Shown: positions 36,393-49,134, counted from the first letter of the stretch. The stretch: DNA of 64,000 nucleotides from Vibrio pelagius (GCF_024347575.1 NZ_AP025503.1:2170001-2234000); one strand, 5' to 3'. Notes: generated by a model not told the origin, from the letters alone. Numbers and translations: made by a program.

Positions 36393-38344
36393 CTCGATGA
36401 TCGCTTCTTGGTAAACTTCTTACGCCCACTAGCCTTACGCTTTTTGTAGGCCGGTCTTTCGACTTTCGGCAGGTGGCGCAGTGATTCTGGTACTTCAGAT
36501 GTTTTCACATGATGCATAAGCCCAGATATTTTGTTTTCAAGATCAGACATGAAAGGCTGATACGCTTGATTTCGTTCCGCCATCCCTTGCAGTTGGTGTT
36601 CCCAGTGTGCGGTCATATCAGGGAAAGTCGACTCTTCCGGCAGAGCATGAATCAAACCTCGACCAGCAGCGCTGCTATGAATGCTCTTACCCTGGCGCGT
36701 CAATAATTGTCTTTTGAATAGCGTATCAAGGATGCCTGCGCGAGTTGCTTCAGTGCCCAGTCCATCGGTCTCTTTTAAGATCGATTTCAGATCTTTATTG
36801 GCAACGAAACGCGCAATACCTGTCATCGCCTGGAGAAGTGTTGCTTCTGTGAAGTGTTTGGGTGGTTCTGTTTTCTTGTCCCCAATCACGCCCTCTCGAC
36901 AGGTCAATACGGTTCCTTCAGGCAACGGAGGTACGGTATCCGCAGTGTCACTCTTATCAGCCGAATCTGTTTTACCCATCAGTACTTTCCAGCCAGGGGT
37001 CACAAGCTGTCGACCTTTCGCGATAAACACGCCTCCGGCGATATCAAACACCAGCTTAGCCTCTGCATAAACGGCGTGTGGGTAAAACTGCATTAGATAT
37101 TGACGAGCAATCTGTTGGTAGATCTTCATCTCATTACCAGAAAGGCCATTCACTGAAGATTTTTTCGGCGTTGGAATAATCGCATGGTGCGCATCAACCT
37201 TGCTGTCATTCCACGCTTTAGAACGCAGTGACAAATCAGCCCCCTGAGCACCTTGCTCAAGCTCTTTAGCGTTATTGGCGATTGCATCGACGACTGACTG
37301 CCTTTGTGAGTAGTGATCTTTTGGCAAATAGCGGCTATCTGAGCGCGGGTACGTGATCAGCTTGTGTTTCTCATACAGAGACTGACAAGTATCCAACACT
37401 TGTTGCGCACTCATGCCAAAACGTTTCGCAGCGTCAATCTGCAGTGCAGAGAGCGAATATGGAAGCGGGGCGGCTTGTTTGGTCTGTTTCTGCTCAGACT
37501 CCACCACTTTAGCGGGTTGATTCTGAATGCGACTGGCGACGTTCTCCACCAGTTTGCGATTGAGTACGCGCCCCTCTTCATCCTGCCAAGGTTTGCACGC
37601 TTCGCTCGGCTTCCAGCGAGCACGAATATCGAAGCTATCGCCGCCATTTTGATAAGGAATCAAGGCGTGCAGCGTGAAATAGTCTTTAGGGACGAAATTT
37701 TCAATCTCTTCATCGCGTCTTACCACCAATCCAAGTACCGGTGTCTGCACTCGCCCTACCGATAACACACCTTGGTATCCCGCTTTTTGTCCAAGTAACG
37801 TATAGGCACGAGTCATGTTCATGCCATATAGCCAGTCTGCTCGTGAACGTGCCAAAGCAGACACAGATAGAGGGATAAACTCTTTATTACTGCGCATCTG
37901 CCCTAACGCACGTTTGACAGCTGGCAAATTTAAGTCACTGATTAACAATCGCTGAATCGACTCTTTACGAGTTTTTGAAACTTTACAGTGGTCGATCACC
38001 TCATCGACTAGCAGCTGCCCTTCTCTATCAGGGTCTCCTGCGTGAACAATCTGTTTGGCATCTTTAAGTAGCTTGCGGATGACAGTTAACTGCTTGCTGG
38101 CGCTCTTTCTTGGTCTAAGTTGCCACTGTTCAGGCACGATCGGTAGGTCGACTAAGCTCCATTTCTTATATCGCTCTTCATAAGCATCAGGCTCAACTTG
38201 CTCCAAGAGGTGGCCTATACACCATGTCACTACATCGCCATTTCCACATTGAATGAAACCCTCACCTTTTTTTTGTGGGTTAGGCAAAGCAGCGGCGATA
38301 GCACGACCTAAGCTAGGTTTTTCAGCAATGATTAAGCGAGACAT
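36389..38344 (-). CDS. topB: DNA topoisomerase III
   Basis: Type IA topoisomerase that decatenates and unlinks single-stranded DNA. The 651-residue protein has a TOPRIM domain (LIIAEKPS, then DPDREGQ), the catalytic Tyr in ITYPRSDSRYLP, and a short Lys/Arg-rich tail (KKRKASGRKKFTKKR). The start at 38344 opens with MSRLIIAEKPS, the family start; the upstream alternative adds 11 residues outside the fold. It is convergent with the DUF3080 gene. Confidence 0.96.
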   Translation of the reverse strand: MSRLIIAEKPSLGRAIAAALPNPQKKGEGFIQCGNGDVVTWCIGHLLEQVEPDAYEERYKKWSLVDLPIVPEQWQLRPRKSASKQLTVIRKLLKDAKQIVHAGDPDREGQLLVDEVIDHCKVSKTRKESIQRLLISDLNLPAVKRALGQMRSNKEFIPLSVSALARSRADWLYGMNMTRAYTLLGQKAGYQGVLSVGRVQTPVLGLVVRRDEEIENFVPKDYFTLHALIPYQNGGDSFDIRARWKPSEACKPWQDEEGRVLNRKLVENVASRIQNQPAKVVESEQKQTKQAAPLPYSLSALQIDAAKRFGMSAQQVLDTCQSLYEKHKLITYPRSDSRYLPKDHYSQRQSVVDAIANNAKELEQGAQGADLSLRSKAWNDSKVDAHHAIIPTPKKSSVNGLSGNEMKIYQQIARQYLMQFYPHAVYAEAKLVFDIAGGVFIAKGRQLVTPGWKVLMGKTDSADKSDTADTVPPLPEGTVLTCREGVIGDKKTEPPKHFTEATLLQAMTGIARFVANKDLKSILKETDGLGTEATRAGILDTLFKRQLLTRQGKSIHSSAAGRGLIHALPEESTFPDMTAHWEHQLQGMAERNQAYQPFMSDLENKISGLMHHVKTSEVPESLRHLPKVERPAYKKRKASGRKKFTKKRSSS

Positions 38345-38367
38345 GATTTTCCAGAGATGACAAACAA

Positions 38368-38397
38368 TTAGAGCCACATTATCTAATGTGGCTCTAA
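38368..38397 (-). terminator. Hairpin between ydjA and topB
   Basis: TTAGAGCCACATT and AATGTGGCTCTAA form a long perfect stem, followed on the minus strand by the T-rich TTGTTTGT. It probably terminates ydjA. Confidence 0.65.
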
Positions 38398-38437
38398 TAA
38401 ATCAAGATAAACTGTTTTTTTATACAGTAAAGAGTGG

Positions 38438-38986
38438 TTATAGATACTCAATAAATTGAGATAGGTTACGCTCTGGCACTTTCATTGGCGTGCAGCCTGG
38501 CGTGCCTAGATACAAGAAGCCAACAATTTCGTCTTCTCCTTCGAGGCCAAACGCCTGATGTACCTCAGGGTGGAACATCCATTTACCTGAGCGCCAGAAA
38601 CCTTGAAAACCCTGCGCAACCGCAGCCATTTGCATCGCTTGAACAGCACAACCTGCAGAGAGATGCTGCTCTAATGCCGGTACTTTTTCGTGCTCAGTCA
38701 CTTTTGCGATAACGGTAATCACCATAGGTGCACGAAAAGGGGCTTTTTTCACTTTTTCTATCACAGCTTCTTCGCTGTTATCGGCTTCTGCAGCTCGTAC
38801 TAAAATATCAGAGAGCTTCTTCAGTCCTGATCCTTGAGCGATCACAAAGCGCCACGGGGTTAAAGCAGCATGGTCCGGTGCACGCAATCCCGCTTTAATG
38901 ATGTTTTCTAGAGCAACACCTTCCGGGGCTGGCTCAGATAGCTTGGCGATAGAGCGTCTATTGAGCAACAGTTCCAAAGCATCCAT
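38438..38986 (-). CDS. ydjA: Nitroreductase family protein YdjA
   Basis: A 182-residue FMN-dependent oxidoreductase of the minimal nitroreductase family. The start MDALELLLNRRSIAKLSEPAP matches E. coli YdjA. RAPDHAALTPWRF is the FMN-binding region, and GFLYLGTPG lies near the C-terminus. Probably a cytosolic NAD(P)H-dependent dimer; the physiological substrate is unknown. In E. coli ydjA also neighbours sppA and ansA. Confidence 0.93.
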   Translation of the reverse strand: MDALELLLNRRSIAKLSEPAPEGVALENIIKAGLRAPDHAALTPWRFVIAQGSGLKKLSDILVRAAEADNSEEAVIEKVKKAPFRAPMVITVIAKVTEHEKVPALEQHLSAGCAVQAMQMAAVAQGFQGFWRSGKWMFHPEVHQAFGLEGEDEIVGFLYLGTPGCTPMKVPERNLSQFIEYL

Positions 38987-39071
38987 TTGAAGTCCTTACT
39001 ATTTTCTTATTTGTATCTTTGAACTGTAGCATAGATTACAAACGATAATAAGTCGCAACATCTGTAATAGA

Positions 39072-39102
39072 AAAGCCCTTAGAAGAACGCTCTAAGGGCT
39101 TT
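39072..39102 (-). terminator. Terminator after fadH
   Basis: AAAGCCCTTAGA and TCTAAGGGCTTT form a perfect 12-bp stem around a 7-base loop. It ends in TTTTC on the minus strand. Confidence 0.75.
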
Positions 39103-39141
39103 AAAAATTATTTAAGCGAGTCGACGAGTGCAACTTTGATG

Positions 39142-41259
<2,118 letters not shown>

Positions 41260-41526
41260 TTATCCTTGTGGTCTGACCACAGTATAGTGCACAAACCAAA
41301 ATTTCAAACAACCGTTTACATTTTTGTAACACCGATCATAGTGCAGAGTGTATTAATCACTCAACAGTTCCTAATATGACTACACTTAATGAGAATATGT
41401 ATCGATTAACAAATAGTTCATCTAGTTTGGAACTTTGAATTAACGTAGGATACTAACCAGTTAATATTATTGAGATAAATAGTCCTACTGCTTATTTAAG
41501 TGTGGTGTTCTCGCCGTGGAGAAATA

Positions 41527-43377
41527 ATGAAAAAAATAGCCAAATTTATCGGTATGATCTTTAAAGGGGTATGGAAGCTGATCACCTTTGTACGTGTTGC
41601 AGTGATCAATCTGTTCTTTTTATTGAGTATCGCCCTCATCTACTTTGTGTATTTCCAGACGGACAACACACAGCCTACGGTTCCACAACAATCGGCACTA
41701 GTGCTTAACCTATCTGGTCCGATTGTCGAACAGAGCCGTTACATCAATCCAATGGACTCAGTGACTGGCTCTTTGCTGGGTAAAGATTTGCCAAAAGAGA
41801 ACGTGCTTTTTGATATCGTTGATACCATTCGTTATGCAAAAGATGACGAGAACATTACCGGAATCGTATTAGCACTGGGTGAGTTACCGGAAACCAATCT
41901 CACTAAGCTTCGCTACATTGCAAAAGCGCTGAATGAGTTTAAAGCGACTGGAAAGCCCATCTACGCCATTGGTGATTTCTACAATCAAAGTCAATACTAC
42001 CTAGCAAGCTACGCCAATAAGATCTTCATGTCACCGGACGGTGGCGTGTTACTGAAAGGCTATAGCGCGTACTCGCTGTACTACAAAACACTATTAGAAA
42101 AACTCGATGTGAACACACATGTCTTCCGAGTGGGCACTTATAAATCGGCAATTGAGCCGTTTATACGTGACGATATGTCCAAAGAAGCAAAACAGTCAGT
42201 GTCTCGTTGGTTGGGGCAACTTTGGGGAGCTTATGTCGATGATGTTTCAAATAATCGCCAGATTGAGTCTGCAACTCTAAATCCGAGCATGGAAACTTTC
42301 TTGTCCGAGCTTGAGTCTGTAGACGGTGACATCGCTCAGCTTGCGAAAAAACTCGGTTTAGTTGACCAATTATCGACTCGTCAAGAGGTTCGCTTGGAAC
42401 TAGCCGACACCTTCGGTAGCGATGGTAAAGACAGCTACAATGCGCTGAGCTACTATGATTACCGAGCAACCATGCAACCAGATTTACCAACCTCAACGGA
42501 TGACATTGCTGTTGTTATCGCAAGTGGCGCGATCATGGATGGTAAGCAACCTCGCGGCACAGTCGGTGGGGACACTACTGCCGCACTACTTCGCCAAGCT
42601 CGTAACGATGACCAAGTCAAAGCGGTTGTTCTGCGTGTGGATAGCCCAGGTGGCAGTGCGTTCGCTTCTGAAGTGATTCGCAATGAAATCGTTGCTTTGA
42701 AAGAAGTAGGCAAGCCTGTAGTAGTGTCGATGTCTAGCCTAGCAGCCTCTGGCGGTTACTGGATCTCGATGAGTGCCGACAAAATCATGGCACAACCCAC
42801 AACTCTCACGGGTTCTATCGGAATTTTCAGCGTGATCACGACCTTTGAAAAAGGCTTGAATGACATGGGTGTTTACACCGATGGTGTCGGTACTACTCCC
42901 TTCTCTGGTCTAGGCATAACCACCGGGCTAACGGAGGGTGCCAAAGATGCGTTTCAAATGGGCATCGAACACGGTTATCAACGCTTTATAGGCTTGGTTG
43001 GCTCAAACCGTGGCATGGATATAGAGAGCGTAGATAAGGTTGCTCAAGGTCGAGTGTGGACTGGCCAAGATGCTCTACAGTACGGTTTGATCGATGAAAT
43101 CGGTGATTTCGACGACGCTATCGCCGCCGCTGGAACACTTGCAGAACTTGAAGAGTACAACGTTTACTGGGTTGAAGAGCCGCTTTCAGCAACTGAGCAG
43201 TTTATTCAGGAGTTCATGAACCAAGTTCAGATCTCTTTAGGACTTGATATCCAGAGTCTTATCCCAAGTGGTTTAAAGCCAGTTACTCAACAATTGGCGC
43301 AAGATAGCCAACTTTTAAGTCACTTTAATGATCCTCAAGGCCGCTATGCATTCTGCTTGAATTGCCAAGTACAGTAA
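41527..43377 (+). CDS. sppA: Signal peptide peptidase SppA (protease IV)
   Basis: Inner-membrane serine protease that degrades cleaved signal peptides. The 616-residue protein has an N-terminal TM (about 22-44) and tandem SppA domains. The catalytic dyad is split, with Lys206 in RVGTYKSAIEPF (first domain) and Ser408 in LAASGGYW (second domain), as in the 67-kDa E. coli form. The ATG at 41527 has GGAG upstream and is preferred over the TTG at 41500. Neighbour of ansA as in E. coli. Confidence 0.96.
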   Translation: MKKIAKFIGMIFKGVWKLITFVRVAVINLFFLLSIALIYFVYFQTDNTQPTVPQQSALVLNLSGPIVEQSRYINPMDSVTGSLLGKDLPKENVLFDIVDTIRYAKDDENITGIVLALGELPETNLTKLRYIAKALNEFKATGKPIYAIGDFYNQSQYYLASYANKIFMSPDGGVLLKGYSAYSLYYKTLLEKLDVNTHVFRVGTYKSAIEPFIRDDMSKEAKQSVSRWLGQLWGAYVDDVSNNRQIESATLNPSMETFLSELESVDGDIAQLAKKLGLVDQLSTRQEVRLELADTFGSDGKDSYNALSYYDYRATMQPDLPTSTDDIAVVIASGAIMDGKQPRGTVGGDTTAALLRQARNDDQVKAVVLRVDSPGGSAFASEVIRNEIVALKEVGKPVVVSMSSLAASGGYWISMSADKIMAQPTTLTGSIGIFSVITTFEKGLNDMGVYTDGVGTTPFSGLGITTGLTEGAKDAFQMGIEHGYQRFIGLVGSNRGMDIESVDKVAQGRVWTGQDALQYGLIDEIGDFDDAIAAAGTLAELEEYNVYWVEEPLSATEQFIQEFMNQVQISLGLDIQSLIPSGLKPVTQQLAQDSQLLSHFNDPQGRYAFCLNCQVQ

Positions 43378-43393
43378 GCGTCTCTTCTTGCTT

Positions 43394-43423
43394 TGACCCG
43401 TCCTGATATGGGTTGACACTTTT
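43394..43423 (-). mobile_element. Solo end of the IS3-family element
   Basis: A 30-bp sequence beginning TGACCCGTCCTGATATGG is identical to the reverse complement of the right end (45893-45922) of the intact element 2.5 kb away. Homology stops on both sides. It is the relic of a second copy in the opposite orientation, or of a partial event. Confidence 0.8.
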
Positions 43424-43427
43424 CTGT

Positions 43428-43460
43428 AAAGAGGCACCTCTGTGTGGGGTGCCTCTTTTT
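43428..43460 (+). terminator. Terminator after sppA
   Basis: AAAGAGGCACC and GGTGCCTCTTT form a perfect 11-bp stem with a 9-base loop and a T-run. Confidence 0.85.
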
Positions 43461-43522
43461 ATTGCCAGATTATCCGCTATAATCGCGTCCCTGTTCCCTA
43501 CAAACAAAAAGTAACAATCGCT

Positions 43523-44539
43523 ATGGAAAGAAAACATATCTATATTGCGTACACTGGTGGCACCATCGGTATGCAGAAATCGCATGACCACGGCTATGTT
43601 CCAGTGGCGGGTTTTATGGACAAGCAGCTAGCAAGCATGCCTGAGTTCCACCGCCCAGAGATGCCTGAGTATACGATTCATGAATACTCTCCGCTGATGG
43701 ACTCTTCAGACATGACGCCACTAGATTGGCAGACCATTGCTGATGACATCCGCGCTAACTACGATAAGTACGACGGCTTTGTTATTTTGCACGGCACAGA
43801 CACCATGGCTTACACGGCCTCGGCACTCTCTTTCATGCTAGAGAACCTTGGCAAGCCCGTGATTGTCACAGGCTCGCAGATTCCTCTTGCCGAGCTACGT
43901 TCAGATGGTCAAGCAAACCTACTGAACGCACTGCACATTGCGGCTAACTATCCGATCAATGAAGTGACACTGTTCTTCAATAACAAATTGATGCGTGGTA
44001 ACCGTAGTACCAAATCACACGCTGATGGTTTCAATGCATTTACCTCACCAAACCTAAATCCACTGCTTGAAGCGGGTATCAATATCCAACTAAGCAACAA
44101 TGTAGTGGTTGATCAGAAGCCAAAGGGCGAATTCAAGGTACACAACATTACACCTCAACCAATTGGTGTGATTACTATGTACCCAGGAATTTCTCACGAA
44201 GTGATTCGAAACACCCTGCTTCAACCTGTAAATGCGATGATCTTGCTGACATTTGGTGTCGGTAATGCGCCACAAAACCCAGAACTGCTGCAACATCTCA
44301 AAGATGCCTCTGAACGTGGTGTCATTGTCGTTAACCTGACTCAATGTCTTGCAGGTAAAGTGAACATGGGTGGTTACGCAACTGGCTGCGCCCTTGCAGA
44401 TGCCGGTGTAGTGAGTGGTTACGACATGACCCCTGAAGCAGCGTTAGCGAAACTGCACTTTTTACTCAGCCAAGACCTAAGCTACGAGCAAGTAAAAGAA
44501 AAAATGCAGCAAATTCTGCGTGGTGAAATGAGTCTGTAA
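43523..44539 (+). CDS. ansA: Type I L-asparaginase
   Basis: Cytosolic enzyme that hydrolyses asparagine to aspartate and ammonia. The 338-residue protein has the first catalytic Thr in YTGGTIGM and the second in HGTDTMAYTAS, with Lys in the second half. There is no signal peptide, which distinguishes it from the periplasmic type II enzyme. The ATG at 43523 starts MERKHIYIAYTGG; the longer upstream frame runs through the sppA terminator and is rejected. Follows sppA as in E. coli. Confidence 0.95.
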   Translation: MERKHIYIAYTGGTIGMQKSHDHGYVPVAGFMDKQLASMPEFHRPEMPEYTIHEYSPLMDSSDMTPLDWQTIADDIRANYDKYDGFVILHGTDTMAYTASALSFMLENLGKPVIVTGSQIPLAELRSDGQANLLNALHIAANYPINEVTLFFNNKLMRGNRSTKSHADGFNAFTSPNLNPLLEAGINIQLSNNVVVDQKPKGEFKVHNITPQPIGVITMYPGISHEVIRNTLLQPVNAMILLTFGVGNAPQNPELLQHLKDASERGVIVVNLTQCLAGKVNMGGYATGCALADAGVVSGYDMTPEAALAKLHFLLSQDLSYEQVKEKMQQILRGEMSL

Positions 44540-44590
44540 CCGAAGATGTCTTTGGATAGATAACACGCTGAAAATCAAAATGAGGACAAC

Positions 44591-44624
44591 AAAAAGGGGC
44601 GGCTCAATACCACCCCTTTTTTTA
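44591..44624 (+). terminator. Terminator after ansA
   Basis: AAAAGGGGCGG and CCACCCCTTTT pair with one mismatch, followed by a run of T. It lies just before the IS left end. Confidence 0.75.
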
Positions 44625-44684
44625 CTTTAGATGACCCGTCCTAAATAAGGTTGACACTCCCCAAGCAGAAAATTGGAGAGTGTT

Positions 44685-45077
44685 ATGAAATCAATAACTA
44701 GACGAACTCAATGTGATTACTCCCTCGCTTTTAAATTGGATGTTGTTGATCAAGTCGAGCGAGGTGAACTGACTTACAAACAAGCACAAGACAAGTACGG
44801 CATACAAGGTTGTTCTACAGTATTAGTGTGGCTCCGAAAGCACGGTCGACTTGATTGGTCTGGGGGCACACCTCGATTCATGAAGAAAGGTTTACCTATG
44901 TCTGAATTCAATTCACCACCTACACCAGAGCAACGTATCAAAGAGTTAGAAAAGAAACTCGAGGATACCAAACTGAGGGCCGACTTCTTTGAAGAAGTAG
45001 TAAAAGTTATGGAACGAGACCATGGTGTCCGCGTCGTAAAAAAGCACAAAGGTGCGTCGTCCAAGAGCAAAACATAG
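44685..45077 (+). CDS. IS3-family transposase OrfA
   Basis: A 130-residue DNA-binding subunit. The N-terminal helix-turn-helix is YSLAFKLDVVDQVERGELTYKQAQDKYG. A leucine-zipper-like coiled coil (EQRIKELEKKLEDTKLRADFFEEVV) mediates multimerisation. GGAG precedes the ATG at 44685. The heptamer A-AAA-AAG at 45038-45044 near its 3' end can shift ribosomes into orfB to make the active OrfAB transposase. Confidence 0.92.
   Translation: MKSITRRTQCDYSLAFKLDVVDQVERGELTYKQAQDKYGIQGCSTVLVWLRKHGRLDWSGGTPRFMKKGLPMSEFNSPPTPEQRIKELEKKLEDTKLRADFFEEVVKVMERDHGVRVVKKHKGASSKSKT
45038..45044 (+). promoter_or_regulatory. Programmed -1 frameshift heptamer in the IS
   Basis: A AAA AAG in the phase X-XXY-YYZ of orfA (GTA AAA AAG). 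The -1 frame then reads without a stop straight into orfB, giving an OrfAB fusion. This is the standard IS3-family mechanism. Confidence 0.85.
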
Positions 45078-45088
45078 CTCAGCTCACG

Positions 45089-45889
45089 GTGACTAGATTT
45101 TGCCAAATCATCAATATATCTAGGCAAGCATATTATAAACAGTGTCTTATTGACGATCGTAACAGGCAGCGTGACAAAGCTCTTCTGAGCTTTGTTCGTG
45201 AAACTCGCATCAAACAGGCTCGAATAGGAACGAGAAAGCTTAAGTACATGATGGAAAAAGCTGGAATGAAAGTAGGTCGGGATTATCTATTTTCTCTGCT
45301 TAAACATCATCGGCTGCTTGTGAAGGTTAAACGTGCTTACCATCGAACAACGGATAGCCATCATAGGTTTTACTGCCACCCAAATAAAATAAAGGATGGC
45401 TTTAAGCCCGAAAGACCGGAACAGTTGTGGGTTGCTGATATTACTTACCTTCCAACCTATGAGGGAAACAGTTACGTCAGTCTTATCACTGATGCCTATT
45501 CCAGAAAGATCGTCGGATACAGCGTGGATGACAACATGCAGACGAAGGCCGTAAAACAAGCTTTTATAAGAGCTTTGAGAGAACGTCGAAATCAGGAAAG
45601 CTTAATCCATCACTCAGATAGAGGCTCACAGTACTGTTCAAAGGAGTACCAAGACTTACACTCTAGGCACAAGATCGTGTGTTCCATGACTGATGGATAT
45701 GACTGCTATCAAAATGCCTTGGCAGAGAGAGTAAATGGTATTTTGAAAATGGAATACTTGTTGAAGAAACCTAAAGATGTTGCTCAGGCGAGAAAAATGG
45801 TCGCCGAGTCAGTAGAAATCTATAATCAGATGAGGCCACATACGGCCTTAAAATACAAAACGCCCGATGAAGTACATCGAGCGTTTTGA
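45089..45889 (+). CDS. IS3-family transposase OrfB (DDE integrase domain)
   Basis: About 266 residues from the first in-frame GTG, though it is probably made mainly as the frameshifted OrfAB. An HTH_21-like segment is followed by the rve integrase core. The catalytic triad is visible: Asp in WVADITYLPTYEG, Asp in HHSDRGSQYCS and Glu in NALAERVNGILKMEY, the last with the usual spacing. The C-terminal HTALKYKTPDEV is typical of the family. It ends just before the right inverted repeat. Confidence 0.93.
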   Translation: MTRFCQIINISRQAYYKQCLIDDRNRQRDKALLSFVRETRIKQARIGTRKLKYMMEKAGMKVGRDYLFSLLKHHRLLVKVKRAYHRTTDSHHRFYCHPNKIKDGFKPERPEQLWVADITYLPTYEGNSYVSLITDAYSRKIVGYSVDDNMQTKAVKQAFIRALRERRNQESLIHHSDRGSQYCSKEYQDLHSRHKIVCSMTDGYDCYQNALAERVNGILKMEYLLKKPKDVAQARKMVAESVEIYNQMRPHTALKYKTPDEVHRAF

Positions 45890-45958
45890 CTAAAAAGTGT
45901 CAACCCATATCAGGACGGGTCAAGATCTTGAACTATGTGATATTGTCACAACAATGGC

Positions 45959-46240
45959 TTAGTGATTAGGATTTACCCTAACAATATCTTCTTGATCTGA
46001 AGTAAATTGTTTCTTAAGTTCCGCTTTCGACTTAAAGCTAATGTCACCACCAGCAGCAACTGTCATATGCTGGGCGTCAACATTATGCTTTGACTGGTAA
46101 AGCATAACAGCTTGCATACAAGAATCACGCTGCTCTTGCGTTAATGCCGTACCCTCGGGCCACTTTCCCGTCTCTACTGCATACGTTAGGCGCTCATAGA
46201 CCTCTGGGGTCATTGCGTTAAGAAGTTGTTCTGCATCCAT
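45959..46240 (-). CDS. yeaC: DUF1315 family protein YeaC
   Basis: A 93-residue soluble protein matching E. coli YeaC in layout (LLNAMTPEVYERLTYAVETGKWPEG, then QHMTV and FKSKAELKKQF). Function unknown. In E. coli it lies beside msrB and gapA; here a DUF2989 gene has been placed between them. The IS right end is about 37 bases from its stop. Confidence 0.88.
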   Translation of the reverse strand: MDAEQLLNAMTPEVYERLTYAVETGKWPEGTALTQEQRDSCMQAVMLYQSKHNVDAQHMTVAAGGDISFKSKAELKKQFTSDQEDIVRVNPNH

Positions 46241-46344
46241 GATAAAGCCTTAGTATTAACAATTTTCACCAGAAAATAACCTGTCGTGAAATGGAGTCAA
46301 GCGGAGCACTGAAAATAAGTGTATTCGATCACAAGTGAAGGTAT

Positions 46345-47157
46345 ATGAGAATTTTTAAATGGCTACTCGCCACTGCCCCTCTGGCCCTAACGGGGTGCTT
46401 CGAGGGAAACAAAAATACAGAGCAGCTATGTGAAGCTCACTCAGAACTGCGTTGCGCTGACCTGAATATGAACGACGGCCAGTGCAGAGTGGCACGTACC
46501 GACCTCATCTGGCACCGCTTCGAAATATTGAAACAACCTACCGAGCACAATAAGATCACAGAGTATGGTCTGGTTGCCGAGTACAAGAAGTGTCTTGAAC
46601 TGGCTTCTCAAATTGAAACCATAGATCAAACCTTACTCAAGCAGCGACGCTTCTCAGCACTGATGCACAGCATCGAAGAAGAAGAGCGAATCCTTGGGGA
46701 GCTTTTGGGCTCCAATGAACCTGAAACTCTCTACTTCCTATGGTCACAAACTGGCAATATCAACGCACGTCGTAGCTTCCTGCAGTTAGAAGGCAGTGAC
46801 GCACTCAACACAGCGGAAATGCAATACGCATTAGCAACCTTCTACACTACACGTGATCACAAGAAAACCATCAAACTACTCAATAACGCACTCACACTCT
46901 CAAACGGTGCAACCGTCAATACCGAAATATTTAAATCCCTAGCGAGTATCAATCACAGCTTAGGTAATATGGAAAAAGCGTATCTATGGGCGATGGTTGC
47001 CAAACAATTCGATGTTCCAATTGCCTCGGAGCCAGAGTTGAGAGTCCTGTATCCCTTCTCAAATGATGTTTACAACAAGCTACAAGATGATGCTGACTAT
47101 ATCGTAGAGGCCATTGAAGATGGACGATACCAAGCGTCACTCGTCTCTCACCGATAG
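46345..47157 (+). CDS. DUF2989 family lipoprotein
   Basis: A 270-residue protein with a short signal peptide and lipobox LTGC (Cys at about 18). The mature part has a Cys-containing N-terminal stretch (EQLCEAHSELRCADLNMNDGQCRV) and a helical, TPR/Sel1-like C-terminal half (ALATFYTTRDHKKTIKLLNNAL, SINHSLGNMEKAYLWAMVAKQ). It is likely membrane-anchored in the periplasm. Recognised as DUF2989, which is usually next to yeaC in vibrios. Function unknown. Confidence 0.8.
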   Translation: MRIFKWLLATAPLALTGCFEGNKNTEQLCEAHSELRCADLNMNDGQCRVARTDLIWHRFEILKQPTEHNKITEYGLVAEYKKCLELASQIETIDQTLLKQRRFSALMHSIEEEERILGELLGSNEPETLYFLWSQTGNINARRSFLQLEGSDALNTAEMQYALATFYTTRDHKKTIKLLNNALTLSNGATVNTEIFKSLASINHSLGNMEKAYLWAMVAKQFDVPIASEPELRVLYPFSNDVYNKLQDDADYIVEAIEDGRYQASLVSHR

Positions 47158-47180
47158 CGATACTTTTAAAATAGCCAAAC

Positions 47181-47213
47181 AAAAACAGCTACCCTTTTCG
47201 GTAGCTGTTTTTT
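47181..47213 (+). terminator. Terminator after the DUF2989 gene
   Basis: AAAAACAGCTACC and GGTAGCTGTTTTT form a perfect 13-bp stem with a 6-base loop. Confidence 0.9.
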
Positions 47214-47300
47214 ATTCCTTTGAGAGAAGCAACTCGCAATTCGTTACTTTACTTTGTCGCGGCATCACTACATATGAAAGCTTTTGACAATAGATGTCGA

Positions 47301-47699
47301 TTATTCTGTAGTTTTGTCATTTTTGTTGAAAATTAACGACACAGAATTTACACAAAAACGTTCTCCAGTGGTTTTAGGACCATCCGGAAAAACGTGACCT
47401 AGGTGGCTATCACAAGCCGCACAACGAATCTCAATACGTTTCATTCCGTGACTTAGATCTTCTAAATAACGGATTACCTTATCATTAATAGGGGCATCGA
47501 AACTTGGCCAACCACAGCCAGAATCATATTTGTTCTCAGACACAAACAGTGGGGCTTCACAACAAGTACAACTGTAAACCCCAGTATCATGATTGTGTAA
47601 CAGCTTACCGGTAAAAGGAGGCTCTGTTCCACGTAGACGACACACCTGGTACTCTTCATCAGTTAGGTGTTCACGCCAGTATTCATCGGGCTTCGTCAT
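47301..47699 (-). CDS. msrB: Peptide-methionine (R)-S-oxide reductase
   Basis: Repairs methionine-R-sulfoxide in proteins. The 132-residue protein has the catalytic Cys in [11 protein letters not shown] and the zinc site of two CxxC pairs (YSCTCCEAP and IRCAACDSH), and SGCGWPSF in the core. The ATG at 47699 has GGGGGAG five bases upstream; a longer frame to 47738 is not supported. Divergent from gapA as in E. coli. Confidence 0.95.
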   Translation of the reverse strand: MTKPDEYWREHLTDEEYQVCRLRGTEPPFTGKLLHNHDTGVYSCTCCEAPLFVSENKYDSGCGWPSFDAPINDKVIRYLEDLSHGMKRIEIRCAACDSHLGHVFPDGPKTTGERFCVNSVSLIFNKNDKTTE

Positions 47700-49053
<1,354 letters not shown>

Positions 49054-49106
49054 TTATTACTTAGATAGCGTTTAGCTAGACTGTCTTTGAGAAAAGACTG
49101 AAAAGA

Positions 49107-49134
49107 AAAGGCGGCTCTAGAGTCGCCTTTTTTG
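49107..49134 (+). terminator. Terminator after gapA
   Basis: AAAAGGCG and CGCCTTTT close a stem with an inner CTCTAGAG palindrome, followed by T. Confidence 0.85.

Larger units (their letters stand above)
44632..45922 (+). mobile_element. IS3-family insertion sequence, complete
   Basis: About 1291 bp. The imperfect terminal inverted repeats are TGACCCGTCC-TAAATAAGG-TTGACA on the left and the reverse complement of TGACCCGTCC-TGATATGGG-TTGACA on the right. Both flanks carry AGA (44629-44631 and 45923-45925), a 3-bp target duplication. It contains orfA, a -1 frameshift heptamer and orfB, and inserted between ansA and yeaC without breaking a gene. It appears intact and possibly recent. Confidence 0.93.

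Noticed and set aside
36681..37070. 129-codon open frame opposite topB
   Set aside because: Also inside topB, with no ribosome site and no recognisable family.
37364..37765. 133-codon open frame opposite topB
   Set aside because: It is a shadow of the topoisomerase reading frame. Its residues look like reverse-strand translation, with clustered His, Leu and Arg.
43394..45922. ansA as the cargo of a composite transposon
   Set aside because: Only 30 bases of the second end remain, and the sppA-ansA order is ancestral (same in E. coli), so ansA was not brought in by the element.
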